Shown: positions 43,562-52,469 of the stretch, in pieces
How the letters are laid out: each line of letters begins with the position of its first letter
How positions within the stretch are numbered: the stretch's first letter is position 1
From: Pseudonocardia hydrocarbonoxydans
GTDB lineage: Bacteria > Actinomycetota > Actinomycetes > Mycobacteriales > Pseudonocardiaceae
DNA: 64,000 nt
NCBI RefSeq assembly: GCF_006539565.1
Contig: NZ_BJNG01000006.1
Coordinates: forward strand, 1-64,000
Reading direction: 5' to 3'
Position numbers and translations under genes: made by a program
The notes under the pieces: generated by a model
Told to the model about the DNA's origin: nothing
The model's input: only the letters and a program-made list of their open reading frames with translations
Databases searched by the model: none

Positions 43562-44239
43562 GTGGCCGAGACCGTCCCCGTGTTCCCTCTGGGAACCGTG
43601 CTCATGCCGGGGGCCCTGCTGCCGCTGCACATCTTCGAACCGCGCTACCGCCAGCTCACCATCGATCTGGTCACCGGCGCGGTGCCCGACAAGGAGTTCG
43701 GCGTCGTCGCCGTCCGCGAGGGATGGACGCCCGACGAGGACGGCATCGAGGGCCTGCACTCCGTCGGCTGCACCGCGGCGCTGCGCGACGTCCGGCGCCT
43801 GCCCGACGGCCGGTTCGACATCGTCACCCGCGGCGCCCGGCGCTTCCGGCTGCTCGAGCTCGACACCGAGTCCAAGCCGTACCTGATGGGGTCGGTCGAG
43901 TTCCTGCCCGACACCGGGTTCGAGGGCGGTGACGACCTCACCTCGATGCTCACCTCGTCCGCCCGCGACGCCCACCGCCGCTACTGCGACACGGCGTGGA
44001 AGACCGACGACTGGTCCGAGCCCGACGCCGCCATCCCCGCCGACGAGCTGCCGGCCGTCCTCGCCGCCGACTGCCTGCTCCCCCTGGCCGACAAGCAGGG
44101 GCTGCTGGAGCAGGCCTCCCCCACCGAGCGGCTGCGGATGGTCCGCCTGCTGCTGGCGCGCGAGACCGGCCTGCTCACCCAGCTGCGGGCCGTGCCGGCG
44201 CCGCTGACGACCTTCTCGGTCGAGCACAGCGCCAACTGA
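43562..44239 (+). CDS. Lon N-terminal substrate-binding domain protein
   Basis: A 225-residue protein consisting only of the LON substrate-binding (PUA-like) domain and helical part, without ATPase or protease domains. The start VPVFPLGTVLMPGALLPLHIFEPRYRQ is diagnostic, as is GFEGGDDL with the following helices. These stand-alone proteins are common in actinobacteria; their role is unknown, perhaps in binding unfolded proteins. GTG starts 4 bp after nrtR stops. It converges on the PemK-like gene. Confidence 0.88.
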   Translation: MAETVPVFPLGTVLMPGALLPLHIFEPRYRQLTIDLVTGAVPDKEFGVVAVREGWTPDEDGIEGLHSVGCTAALRDVRRLPDGRFDIVTRGARRFRLLELDTESKPYLMGSVEFLPDTGFEGGDDLTSMLTSSARDAHRRYCDTAWKTDDWSEPDAAIPADELPAVLAADCLLPLADKQGLLEQASPTERLRMVRLLLARETGLLTQLRAVPAPLTTFSVEHSAN

Positions 44240-44256
44240 CCCCGCGGGTCGCGGCC

Positions 44257-44763
44257 TCAGCTCCAGCCGAAGCGCCCGCGCAGCTGGTCGGCGACGCGGT
44301 CGAAGCGGGCGCGGTCGAGCACGGCGCCCTCCCGGCGGATGTCGTGCTCCCCCACCTCGAGCACGCGGTCGAGCCGGACGAACGACTCCCGCCCCTCACG
44401 GTCCCAGGCGCCGGACCCGATCGAGACCCAGTCGCGGTCGTCCGCCCGGTCGCCCTGGCTCGACAGCATGAGCCCGACGAGGTCGCCGTCCTGCCGCCCG
44501 ACGACCAGCAGCGGGCGGTCCTTGCCGCGCCCGTCGTCCTCCTCGAACGGCACCCAGGCCCAGACGATCTCCCCCGGGTCGGCCGCCCCGTCGAGATCGG
44601 GGGCGTAGGCGACGGTGCGCGGGGCGTCGCCGGTGGGCGCGCTGCGGGCCCGGGGTCGCGGCGACCCGCCCGCGGGCGGCCTGCCCGTCTGCTGCGACGA
44701 CCTCGACAGCAGGTCCATCCCGATCTTGGCCGCCTGCCGCAGCAGGCCTCCCCAGTTCGCCAT
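44257..44763 (-). CDS. PemK/MazF-family protein, no antitoxin seen
   Basis: A 168-residue protein. After a 55-residue Arg/Pro-rich N-terminus comes the PemK-like barrel: DPGEIVWAWVPFEEDDGRGK, RPLLVVGRQDGDLVGLMLSS and a C-terminal helix ending RVADQLRGRFGW. The family includes MazF-type RNases, but no small antitoxin gene lies next to it and the N-terminal extension is not seen in typical toxins, so a housekeeping or regulatory role is as likely. The ATG is in the usual position (MANWGGLLRQAAK, a possible membrane-binding helix). Confidence 0.75.
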   Translation of the reverse strand: MANWGGLLRQAAKIGMDLLSRSSQQTGRPPAGGSPRPRARSAPTGDAPRTVAYAPDLDGAADPGEIVWAWVPFEEDDGRGKDRPLLVVGRQDGDLVGLMLSSQGDRADDRDWVSIGSGAWDREGRESFVRLDRVLEVGEHDIRREGAVLDRARFDRVADQLRGRFGWS

Positions 44764-44804
44764 CCGCCCAGCATGGCGGGTGCCGGGGTGCCCGCCGCGA
44801 CCGC

Positions 44805-44838
44805 CCCCGCGGCCACCGGGAGACGGCGGCCGTCGGGG
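44805..44838 (-). terminator. Hairpin downstream of bsaP
   Basis: CCCCGCGGCC (44805-44814) pairs with GGCCG-CGGGG (44828-44838, one bulged T) around a 13-nt loop. It starts 14 nt after the bsaP stop and probably ends the bioF-D-B-bsaP transcript. Confidence 0.5.
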
Positions 44839-44852
44839 TCACGACGCGGCTC

Positions 44853-45029
44853 TCAGGCGTTGCGGAGCTCCCCGTGGCGGCTGCACCGGGCCGTCCAGCC
44901 CACCGGGTCGACCTGCACGACCATCCGCCGGGCGCACTCGGGGCAGTAGCGCGGCGGCTCGAGCTCGCGGCGCGCGACGCAGACCGGATGGTCCCCGGCC
45001 GGCTGCCCGCACTGGTCGCAGAAGGCCAT
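44853..45029 (-). CDS. bsaP: Biotin synthase auxiliary protein
   Basis: A 58-residue cysteine-rich protein. Cysteines at 4, 7, 17, 29, 32 and 49 ([35 protein letters not shown]) match the small protein found after bioB in actinobacteria and described as a biotin synthase auxiliary Fe-S protein. It is thought to help the BioB cluster that donates sulfur to biotin. ATG shares a base with the bioB stop (TGATG), so the two are made together. It is short and easily missed. Confidence 0.85.
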   Translation of the reverse strand: MAFCDQCGQPAGDHPVCVARRELEPPRYCPECARRMVVQVDPVGWTARCSRHGELRNA

Positions 45030-46054
45030 CAGATCGTGTCGTTCAGCGCCTTGATCGGCATCTGCAGCTCGCCGAGCAGGTCGATGTCGGACTCCGCGGC
45101 GCGGCCCAGGGTCGTCAGGTAGTTGCCGACGATGACGGCGTTGATGCCGCCGAGCAGGCCCTTGCGCGCGCCCAGGTCGCCCAGGGTGATCTCCCGGCCG
45201 CCCGCGAAGCGCAGCACCGTGCGCGGCAGCGCGAGCCGGAACGCGGCGACGGAGCGCAGCGCGTCGGGCCCGGAGAGGACCTCCAGGTCGCCGAACGGGG
45301 TGCCCGGGCGCGGGTTGAGGAAGTTGAGCGGCACCTCGTCGGGGGTGAGGGCGGCGAGCTGCGCGGCGAACTCGGCGCGCTGCTCGAGGGTCTCCCCCAT
45401 GCCCAGGATCCCGCCGCAGCAGACCTCCATACCCGCCTCGCGCACCAGGCGCAGCGTCTCCGCGCGCTCCTCCCAGGTGTGGGTGGTGACGACGTTCGGG
45501 AAGTGCGAGCGCGCGGTCTCCAGGTTGTGGTTGTAGCGGTGCACGCCCATCGCGGCGAGCTGGTCGACCTGCTCCTGGTCGAGCATCCCGAGCGAGCAGG
45601 CGATGTTGATGTCGATCTCGTCCTTGATCGCCGCGATGCCGGCGGCGACCTGCGCCATCAGCCGGGCGTCCGGGCCGCGCACGGCCGCGACGATGCAGAA
45701 CTCCGTGGCCCCGGTCTTCGCCGTCTGCTTGGCCGCCTCGACCAGCGCGGGGATGTCCAGCCACGCGGAACGGACGGGCGAGGCGAACAGCCCGGACTGC
45801 GAGCAGAAGTGGCAGTCCTCGGGGCAACCGCCGGTCTTGAGCGAGATGATGCCCTCGACCTCGACCTCCGGCCCGCACCAGCGCATCCGCACGTCGTGGG
45901 CGAGCTGGAGCAGGTCGTCGAGGGCCTCGTCGGGCAGGCGCAGCACCTCGAGCACCTGGGCCTCGTCGAGGCCGACCCCCTCCTCCAGCACCCGGGTGCG
46001 GGCGGTGGCGAGGATGGCGGCGGCTTCGGCCATGACAGTCGGCGGGGTCGTCAC
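45029..46054 (-). CDS. bioB: Biotin synthase
   Basis: A 341-residue radical SAM enzyme inserting sulfur into dethiobiotin. The CxxxCxxC motif is C77, C81 and C84 in [49 protein letters not shown] and [11 protein letters not shown] are typical. GTG overlaps the bioD stop (GTGA). Followed directly by bsaP. Confidence 0.96.
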   Translation of the reverse strand: MTTPPTVMAEAAAILATARTRVLEEGVGLDEAQVLEVLRLPDEALDDLLQLAHDVRMRWCGPEVEVEGIISLKTGGCPEDCHFCSQSGLFASPVRSAWLDIPALVEAAKQTAKTGATEFCIVAAVRGPDARLMAQVAAGIAAIKDEIDINIACSLGMLDQEQVDQLAAMGVHRYNHNLETARSHFPNVVTTHTWEERAETLRLVREAGMEVCCGGILGMGETLEQRAEFAAQLAALTPDEVPLNFLNPRPGTPFGDLEVLSGPDALRSVAAFRLALPRTVLRFAGGREITLGDLGARKGLLGGINAVIVGNYLTTLGRAAESDIDLLGELQMPIKALNDTI

Positions 46055-46740
46055 GAACCGGGACTATGCCATTCCCCGCCGAGTTCGCACGAAAGACTGT
46101 GACGAGCGACGGTGGCGAACTCCGCCGGACCGAGCGTCCCCGCCCCCTCCGGCACCGCTCCCACCAGCGGGGACCCGGTCACGGACGGCAGGTCGGCGAG
46201 GTTGCAGCGGGCCGCCAGATCGGGGTCGCGCGGCCACGCCCCGATCACGACGCCCGCGCAGCGCAGGCCCCGCGCCGCCAGCGCCCCGGTGGTGAGTGCG
46301 GTGTGGTTGAGCGTGCCGAGCCCGGCCGCGGCGACGACGAGGACCGGCGCGTCCAGCTCGGCGGCGACGTCGGCGAGGGTCCCGTCGCCGTCGAAGCGCA
46401 CGAGCAGGCCACCCGCCCCCTCGATGAGGACGAGATCGTGGTCGGCGGCCAGCTCCCGGGCGGCCGCGGCGGCCGCGGCCGGGGTGACGGTCGGGAGCCC
46501 GGCGCGGCGGGCGGCGGTGTCGGGGGCGAGCGGGTCGGGGTAGCGGGCGAGCTCGCGCCCGGTCACGCCCGGCACGAGCCGCGCCACGTCGGCGAGGTCG
46601 CCCGGCTCCCCGGGGCCCACCCCGGTCTGGGCGGGCTTGAGCACCGCGACCCGGCCCGGCGCGAGCGCGGCCACCGCGGCGGTGACGACGGTCTTCCCGA
46701 CGCCCGTGCCCGTGCCGGTGACGACGAGCAGCCGGTTCAC
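46051..46740 (-). CDS. bioD: Dethiobiotin synthetase
   Basis: A 229-residue ATP enzyme that carboxylates diaminopelargonate to dethiobiotin using CO2. The P-loop is [14 protein letters not shown] near residue 10, with LKPAQTG, and [17 protein letters not shown] overlaps the bioF stop and its own stop overlaps bioB, giving a coupled chain. Its need for inorganic carbon is notable given the carbonic anhydrase fusion gene upstream. Confidence 0.95.
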   Translation of the reverse strand: MNRLLVVTGTGTGVGKTVVTAAVAALAPGRVAVLKPAQTGVGPGEPGDLADVARLVPGVTGRELARYPDPLAPDTAARRAGLPTVTPAAAAAAARELAADHDLVLIEGAGGLLVRFDGDGTLADVAAELDAPVLVVAAAGLGTLNHTALTTGALAARGLRCAGVVIGAWPRDPDLAARCNLADLPSVTGSPLVGAVPEGAGTLGPAEFATVARHSLSCELGGEWHSPGS

Positions 46741-47864
46741 CGCGCGGCCGCCGGGGCCAGCACCTCGGCGAACACCCGGCGGACGTGGGCGAGGTCGTCG
46801 GCGGTGAGGGTGGCCCGCGCGGTGAGGCGGAGCCGGCTGGTGCCCTCCGGCACCGACGGCGGGCGGAAGCACCCGACGCGCACCCCGAGCTCGGCGCAGC
46901 GCCGGGCCGCGGCCAGCGCCCGCGCGGGCTCGCCGAGCACCACCGACACCACCGACGACGCCGGCGCGGGCACCCCGGCCGCGGCGGCCAGGTCAGCGGC
47001 GGCCCGCAGCACCGCCGCGGGCAGCGACGGCGTCGCCGCCAGCACCCGCAGCGCGGCGAGCGCGGAGCCGACGCACGCGGGCGCCAGGCCGGTGTCGAAG
47101 ATGAACGACCGCGCCGAGTCGACCAGGTGCGCGGTGACCGCGGCCGGGCCGAGCACCGCGCCGCCCTGGCTGCCCAGTGCCTTCGACAGCGTCACCGTCG
47201 CGACCACGTCGTCGGCCCCGGCCAGCCCGACCCCGGCCAGCAGCCCGCGCCCGCCCGGCCCGCACACGCCCAGCCCGTGCGCCTCGTCGACGACGAGCAG
47301 CGCCTCCCGGGACCGGCTGATCGCGTGCAGCTCCCGCAGCGGGGCGAGCCCGCCGTCGACGCTGTTCACGCTGTCGGTGACGACCAGCGCGCGCGTCTCG
47401 GTGCGCTGCGCCAGCGCGGCGTCGACGGCGGCCGGGCCGTCGGCGACGACGATGCGCGCCCGGGAGAGCCGGCAGGCGTCGACCAGCGAGGCGTGGTTGG
47501 CGACGTCGGACACGATCAGCGCGCCCGGGCCGGACAGCGCGGTGAGCGCACCCAGGTTGGCCGCGTAGCCCGAGGAGAACACCAGCGCCGACTCGGCCCC
47601 GCAGAACGCCGCGAGCTCGCGCTCGAGCTCGGCGTGCAGGGCGGTGGTGCCGGTGACCAGCCGCGACCCGGTCGAGCCCGCCCCCCACGTGCGCAGGGCC
47701 TCGACCCCGCCGTCGACCACCCGCGGGTCGGTGCACAACCCGAGGTAGTCGTTGCCCGCGAGGTCGATGCCCGGGTCGCCGGCCGCGCGGGGCGTGAGCT
47801 CCCGGCGCAGACCGGCGGCGCGGCGGGCGGCGGCATGGGCGTCGAGCCAGGCCAGTGGGTGCAC
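46737..47864 (-). CDS. bioF: 8-amino-7-oxononanoate synthase
   Basis: A 375-residue PLP enzyme condensing pimeloyl thioester with alanine. [44 protein letters not shown] and the PLP Lys in [16 protein letters not shown] are visible. The GTG start lies 7 nt after a TAGAGT box (47872-47877) that itself overlaps the last codons of the upstream fusion gene, so bioF-D-B-bsaP can be transcribed apart from it. Confidence 0.95.
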   Translation of the reverse strand: MHPLAWLDAHAAARRAAGLRRELTPRAAGDPGIDLAGNDYLGLCTDPRVVDGGVEALRTWGAGSTGSRLVTGTTALHAELERELAAFCGAESALVFSSGYAANLGALTALSGPGALIVSDVANHASLVDACRLSRARIVVADGPAAVDAALAQRTETRALVVTDSVNSVDGGLAPLRELHAISRSREALLVVDEAHGLGVCGPGGRGLLAGVGLAGADDVVATVTLSKALGSQGGAVLGPAAVTAHLVDSARSFIFDTGLAPACVGSALAALRVLAATPSLPAAVLRAAADLAAAAGVPAPASSVVSVVLGEPARALAAARRCAELGVRVGCFRPPSVPEGTSRLRLTARATLTADDLAHVRRVFAEVLAPAAAR

Positions 47865-47871
47865 CCGCAGG

Positions 47872-47877
47872 ACTCTA
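47872..47877 (-). promoter_or_regulatory. Leaderless -10 box TAGAGT for bioF
   Basis: TAGAGT then 7 nt and GTG at 47864. The TAG at its 5' end is the stop codon of the SulP-carbonic anhydrase gene (47877-47875). Confidence 0.6.
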
Positions 47878-50025
47878 GGCGCCCGCGGGAGGTGGCCCCT
47901 CGGACCCCGGGCCGGTGAACCGGAACTCCCCCGCCTCCCGGTCGAGGGTCAGCACGCGGGCGGTGGGGATGTCGAAGAACAGCCCGACGAGCCCGGCCCC
48001 GGTGTGCTCCAGCGCGTCGAGCTGCACCGCGACGTTGACCATGGCCAGCGCCTCGGCCTCGCCGAACCCGTCGCGCAGCGCCGCCACGCCCACCGGGTGC
48101 CCCGCGCGGAACGCCTCCAGGGTGGGCTCCGCGGCGCGCAGCCAGTCGCCGAGCGGACCCTCGGCGGTGCCGTCGAGCAGCCCGCGCATCGCCCCGCAGC
48201 CGGAGTGCCCGCACACGGCCAGCGTCGGCACCTCCAGCACCGTCGTCGCGTACTGGACGGCCGCGCGCACCGAGGTCCCGGCCACCAGGTTGCCCACGTT
48301 CTGCACGGTGAACAGGTCGCCGGGGCCGCTGCGGGTGATCACGCTGGGCACCACCCGGGAGTCGGCGCAGGTGAGGATCAGGCCCGACGGGGCCTGCCCG
48401 GCGCCCAGCGAGCGCAGCGTCGGGCGCAGCGGGGCGGACTCCTCGTGGAACGCCGCCACGCCGTCGAGCAGCGGGTCCGCGCTCGCGCCCTGCCACTGCG
48501 ACCACGTCGCGTACCGCCCCCGCGGCCGCCCACCGGCGCCCGGCGGCTCCGTGACCTCGGTGCTGGCCCCGCTCGCCCGGTGCCGGGTGGTCCAGGTGTC
48601 GAGGTGGTCGTAGGCGGCGTGGTCGAGGTAGTCGACGACGAGGTCGACCTGCACCGGGGCGCCCGCCGGCACCGCGCTCAGCGTCCGGGCCAGCGCCGGG
48701 ACCGACAGGAAGCTCAGCGTCCCGCCGACGACCACGCGGTGCGGGTCGCCGTCGGCCGCGGGCGGCTCGTGGCGCAGGTCGGCCGACAGCGCGCGGCGCA
48801 GCATGAGGAACCCGGCCACGGCCAGCCCGACGGCGACGCCCTCCAGCAGGTTGAGCGCGAGCACACCGAGGATGGTCGCGACGTACACCGCGAGGTCGCC
48901 GTGGCGGCGGGCCTGCGTCACGTCGACCGGCTTGACGAGCTGGAGCCCGACCATGATCAGCAACCCGGCGAGCGCGGCCAGCGGCACCAGCTCGATGATC
49001 CCGATCAGCAGGATCGCGAACACCGCGATCCAGACGCCGTGCAGCACCGTCGACGCCCGGGTGCGCGCCCCGGCGCGGACGTTGGCCGAGCTGCGCACGA
49101 TCACCCCGGTGACCGGCAGGCCCCCGAGCAGCCCGGACACGCCGTTGGCCGCGCCCTGCCCGATCAATTCCCGGTCGGGACGGGTGCGCGGGCCGTCATG
49201 CAGACGGTCGACCGCGACCGCGGACAGCAGGCTCTCCACGCTCGCGACCAGCGCCACGGTGAGGACACCGCCGGCGATCCCGGCCCAGTCCCCCGCGGGC
49301 AGCACGCTCGGCAGGGCGATCGACTCCAGCAGCCCGCCGGGCAGGTCGACCCGCGGGACGGCGGGCCAGATCACCGCCACCGCGGTGGCCGCGACGACGG
49401 CCACGAGCGGGCCGGGCACCGCCCGCACCGCCCTGGGCACCAGCGGCCAGGCCAGCAGCATCGTGATCGTCACCCCGCCGACGGCCGCGGCGGCCGGGTC
49501 GGCGGCCAGCAGCCGGGCCGGGAGCCCCAGCACGCTGTCGACGGCGCTGGACGGTGGCGTCCCGCCGAGCACGACGTGCAGCTGGCCCAGCGCGATCGTC
49601 AGCCCGATCCCGGCGAGCATCCCGTGCACGACGGCGGGCGGGATCGCCTGGCTGTAGCGGGCCACCCGCAGCAGCCCGAACACGATCTGCAGCAGCCCGG
49701 CCCCGACGGTGATCAGGCACGTGACCTGCCAGCCGAACCGCGCCACCAGCTCCGCGACGACGACGGTGAGCCCCGCCGCCGGGCCGCTGACCTGCAGCGG
49801 GGACCCGCCCAGCAGCCCGGCCACCACACCGCCCACGACCGCGGCGATGATCCCCGCCATGATCGGCGCGCCGGAGGCCAGCGCGATGCCCAGCGACAGC
49901 GGCACGGCGACGAGGAACACCACGAGCGAGGCGCCGACGTCGGCGCGCAGGGTGCTCAGGCGGCCGGGCGGGGCGTGCTGGGTCGGGCGCGCGGGCTGGG
50001 CCGTGGGGCGGACGGACACGGACAT
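47875..50025 (-). CDS. SulP anion transporter fused to beta-carbonic anhydrase
   Basis: A 716-residue fusion. Residues about 20-420 are the SulP/SLC26 membrane domain (SLGIALASGAPIMAGIIAAVVGG, LQVSGPAAGLTVVVAELV). Residues about 440-510 resemble a STAS domain. From about 520 follows a beta-carbonic anhydrase with zinc ligands C553, H607 and C610 and the D555-R557 dyad (CADSR, CGHSGCG). The likely job is bicarbonate uptake with CO2/bicarbonate interconversion. It lies between bioA and bioF, where BioD and biotin carboxylases need inorganic carbon. ATG follows GGGAGAA; an upstream in-frame extension is unlikely. An AT-richer patch at 50105-50160 may hold its promoter. Confidence 0.9.
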   Translation of the reverse strand: MSVSVRPTAQPARPTQHAPPGRLSTLRADVGASLVVFLVAVPLSLGIALASGAPIMAGIIAAVVGGVVAGLLGGSPLQVSGPAAGLTVVVAELVARFGWQVTCLITVGAGLLQIVFGLLRVARYSQAIPPAVVHGMLAGIGLTIALGQLHVVLGGTPPSSAVDSVLGLPARLLAADPAAAAVGGVTITMLLAWPLVPRAVRAVPGPLVAVVAATAVAVIWPAVPRVDLPGGLLESIALPSVLPAGDWAGIAGGVLTVALVASVESLLSAVAVDRLHDGPRTRPDRELIGQGAANGVSGLLGGLPVTGVIVRSSANVRAGARTRASTVLHGVWIAVFAILLIGIIELVPLAALAGLLIMVGLQLVKPVDVTQARRHGDLAVYVATILGVLALNLLEGVAVGLAVAGFLMLRRALSADLRHEPPAADGDPHRVVVGGTLSFLSVPALARTLSAVPAGAPVQVDLVVDYLDHAAYDHLDTWTTRHRASGASTEVTEPPGAGGRPRGRYATWSQWQGASADPLLDGVAAFHEESAPLRPTLRSLGAGQAPSGLILTCADSRVVPSVITRSGPGDLFTVQNVGNLVAGTSVRAAVQYATTVLEVPTLAVCGHSGCGAMRGLLDGTAEGPLGDWLRAAEPTLEAFRAGHPVGVAALRDGFGEAEALAMVNVAVQLDALEHTGAGLVGLFFDIPTARVLTLDREAGEFRFTGPGSEGPPPAGA

Positions 50026-50242
50026 CGAGTTCTCCCGGGATGGGTCGGAGGGACGGGCGCCTCGCTGCACCGCGACCCGCCAACGAGGTGTCCGCGCTGT
50101 CCGTTCCGACCGCTATATCCGCCTCCGGCAGGAGTTAATGTGATTGTCATGTTCGTCTGAAGGAGGCGTTTCCGCAGGTCGCCGCCGTAGGAACGCACCC
50201 GCGCCGGACCGTCGGGCCGACACCGCCACCCGTCCGCGCCGC

Positions 50243-50284
50243 CCCGGCCGGGTGATCATCAATGAAGATGATCACCCGGCCGGG
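50243..50284 (-). terminator. Strong hairpin directly after bioA
   Basis: Perfect 18-nt arms (50243-50260 and 50267-50284) around AATGAA, starting at the base after the bioA stop codon on the minus strand. It should end the bioA message before the SulP fusion gene. It lacks a T-run. Confidence 0.8.
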
Positions 50285-51553
50285 CTACCCCGCCGCCGCG
50301 GCCGCCACCACCGCACCGGTGATCGTGGCGAGGTCGTCGGGGCTGCAGACGTAGGGCGGCATCGTGTAGACGAGGTCGCGGAACGGGCGCAGCCACACCC
50401 CGGCGTCGACGGCCGCGGTGGACGCCGCCGCCATGTCGACCTCGTGGTCGAGCTGCACCACCCCGATCGCGCCGAGCACTCGCACGTCGACGACGCCGGG
50501 CAGGGCGCGGGCCGGGGCGAGGCCCGCGGTCAGCGCCCGGGAGATCCCGGCGACCTCGCCGCGCCAGTCGCGCTCGCCCAGCAGCCGCACGGAGGCCCCC
50601 GCGACGGCCGCGGCCAGCGGGTTGCCCATGAACGTCGGGCCGTGCATGAGGACCCCCGCCGCCCCGTCGGAGATGCCCCGGGCCACCTCCGAGGTGCACA
50701 GCGCGGCGGCCATCGTCAGGTAGCCGCCGGTCAGGGCCTTGCCGACGCACAGGACGTCGGGTGCGACGCCGGCGTGGTCGGCGGCGAACATCTCGCCGGT
50801 GCGCCCGAAGCCGGTGGCGATCTCGTCGAACACCAGCAGCACGTCGTTCGCCAGGCACAGCTCGCGCAGGACGTGCAGGTAGCGCGGGTCGTGGAAGCGC
50901 ATCCCGCCCGCCCCCTGCACGACGGGCTCGACGATCACCGCGGCCAGCTCGTCGGCGTGGGTCTCGACCAGCCGCGCCAGCTCCGCGACGTAGGCGGTCT
51001 CGAACCCCCGCGGCGGCGCGGAGGCGAACACCTGCCGCGGCAGCACGTCGGTCCACAGGGAGTGCATGCCACCGTCGGGGTCGCAGACGCTCATCGCGCC
51101 GAAGGTGTCGCCGTGGTAGCCGCCGCGCCAGGTCATCAGCCGGTGCTTCTCCGGGCGCCCCCGCGAGCGCTGGTACTGCAGGCACATCTTGATCGCGACC
51201 TCGACCGACACCGACCCCGAGTCGGCCAGGAACACGTGCTCCAGCCCGGCCGGGGTGATCTCGACCAGCGATCGCGCCAGGTCGACGGCCGGTGAGTGGG
51301 TGAGCCCGCCGAACATCACGTGGCTCATGGCGCCGAGCTGGTCGCGCACCGCGGCGTCGAGGACGGGGTGGGCGTAGCCGTGGATCGCCGCCCACCACGA
51401 CGACATGCCGTCGACGAGCTCGCGCCCGTCGGCCAGGTGCAGGCGCACCCCGGCCGCCGAGACGACGGGCAGCGGGGTGGCCGTCGCCGGCATCGGGGCG
51501 TAGGGGTGCCACACGTGCTGCCGGTCGTCCGCCACGATGCGCTCGATATCCAC
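50285..51553 (-). CDS. bioA: Adenosylmethionine-8-amino-7-oxononanoate aminotransferase
   Basis: A 422-residue class III PLP aminotransferase using SAM to make 7,8-diaminopelargonate. [51 protein letters not shown] and the PLP Lys in [12 protein letters not shown] are visible. GTG start with a TACTGT box 8 nt upstream. Separated from the other bio genes by a hairpin and the SulP fusion, and divergent from a PaaX-family regulator gene. Confidence 0.96.
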   Translation of the reverse strand: MDIERIVADDRQHVWHPYAPMPATATPLPVVSAAGVRLHLADGRELVDGMSSWWAAIHGYAHPVLDAAVRDQLGAMSHVMFGGLTHSPAVDLARSLVEITPAGLEHVFLADSGSVSVEVAIKMCLQYQRSRGRPEKHRLMTWRGGYHGDTFGAMSVCDPDGGMHSLWTDVLPRQVFASAPPRGFETAYVAELARLVETHADELAAVIVEPVVQGAGGMRFHDPRYLHVLRELCLANDVLLVFDEIATGFGRTGEMFAADHAGVAPDVLCVGKALTGGYLTMAAALCTSEVARGISDGAAGVLMHGPTFMGNPLAAAVAGASVRLLGERDWRGEVAGISRALTAGLAPARALPGVVDVRVLGAIGVVQLDHEVDMAAASTAAVDAGVWLRPFRDLVYTMPPYVCSPDDLATITGAVVAAAAAG

Positions 51554-51561
51554 GTGCGCAG

Positions 51562-51578
51562 ACAGTAGTGACTACGCT
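51562..51578. promoter_or_regulatory. Overlapping divergent -10 boxes with 11-bp palindrome (bioA / PaaX)
   Basis: The bioA -10 (TACTGT, minus strand, 51562-51567) and the PaaX-gene -10 (TACGCT, 51573-51578) lie 5 bp apart. The palindrome GTAGTGACTAC (51565-51575) overlaps both. One bound protein could therefore shut both promoters. Confidence 0.55.
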
Positions 51579-51587
51579 GGGCCGGTC

Positions 51588-52460
51588 ATGTCCGCAGCCG
51601 AGTCCCTCCCCCACCTCCCCGGCGTCGAGCACCCGGCGCTGTCGCGGCGCCGCGAGCTGGGCGCGACCAGCGCCCGGTCGCTGCTGCTCACGATCCTGGG
51701 CGAGTTCGTGCTGCCGCGCGACGAGCCGGTCTGGACCCAGGTCCTGCTCGACGTGCTCGGCGCCCTCGGGGTGGAGCCGAAGTCGGCGCGCCAGGCACTC
51801 GCCCGCACCGCGGCGGAGGGCCTGCTGGAGTCCGACCGGGCGGGCCGCCGGGTGCGCTGGTCGTTGACCCCGTCGGGCAGGCGGTTGCTCACCGACGGGG
51901 CCGAGCGGATCTACGGCTTCGGGGCGGCGCCCCGGCCGTGGGACGGGCGGTGGCTGGTGCTGCTGGTCAGCGTCCCGGAGGCGCGCCGTCAGCTGCGTCA
52001 CCGGCTGCGCACGCGGCTGGCCTGGGCCGGGCTCGGCTCGCCCGCGCCGGGCGTGTGGGTCTCCCCCGACCCGGGCAAGCAGCCCGAGGTGGCCGACGTC
52101 CTCGCCGACCTCGACCTGGGCGCCGTCTCGAGCTCGTTCGTCGGCCCGTTCGGCGCGATCGGCGCGGAGGGCGCGGTCGTCGCGCAGGCCTGGGACCTCG
52201 CCGAGGTCGAGGCGGCCTACGAGGAGTTCCTCGACGCCTTCGCCGAGGTGGAGCCCGCGTCCCCGGCCGAGGTGCTCGCCCACCAGATCCATCTCGTGCA
52301 CGCCTGGCGCCGGTTCCCCTTCCTCGACCCGCGCCTGCCCCCCGAGCTGCTCCCGGAGCACTGGGCCGGCACGCGCGCCGCCGAGCGGTTCGCCCGGCTG
52401 CACGCGCTCTGGGACCGGCCCGCCCAGCAGCACTGGCAGCAGCTGGCCGGGCGGCCCTGA
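51588..52460 (+). CDS. PaaX-family transcriptional regulator
   Basis: A 290-residue regulator of the PaaX family. The N-terminal winged helix (about 28-95, ARSLLLTILGEFVLP, then VEPKSARQALARTAAEGLL) is followed by the PaaX central domain (WDGRWLVLLVSVPEARRQLRHRLR, LAWAGLGSPAPGVWVSP) and the C-terminal helical domain. PaaX represses phenylacetate genes in E. coli, responding to phenylacetyl-CoA; no paa genes are here, so the target is open. The gene is divergent from bioA with the two -10 boxes overlapping one palindrome, which suggests autoregulation and possible control of bioA. ATG lies 9 nt after TACGCT. Confidence 0.88.
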   Translation: MSAAESLPHLPGVEHPALSRRRELGATSARSLLLTILGEFVLPRDEPVWTQVLLDVLGALGVEPKSARQALARTAAEGLLESDRAGRRVRWSLTPSGRRLLTDGAERIYGFGAAPRPWDGRWLVLLVSVPEARRQLRHRLRTRLAWAGLGSPAPGVWVSPDPGKQPEVADVLADLDLGAVSSSFVGPFGAIGAEGAVVAQAWDLAEVEAAYEEFLDAFAEVEPASPAEVLAHQIHLVHAWRRFPFLDPRLPPELLPEHWAGTRAAERFARLHALWDRPAQQHWQQLAGRP

Positions 52461-52469
52461 GCCCGCTGC

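Noticed and set aside
44257..44763. A toxin-antitoxin locus
   Set aside because: No small antitoxin gene lies on either side; the neighbours are a Lon-N protein and bsaP.
46740..51600. A BirA- or BioQ-type operator near the bio genes
   Set aside because: No AT-rich long palindrome of the known BirA or BioQ types was seen; the only symmetric site by a bio promoter is the 11-bp palindrome at bioA.
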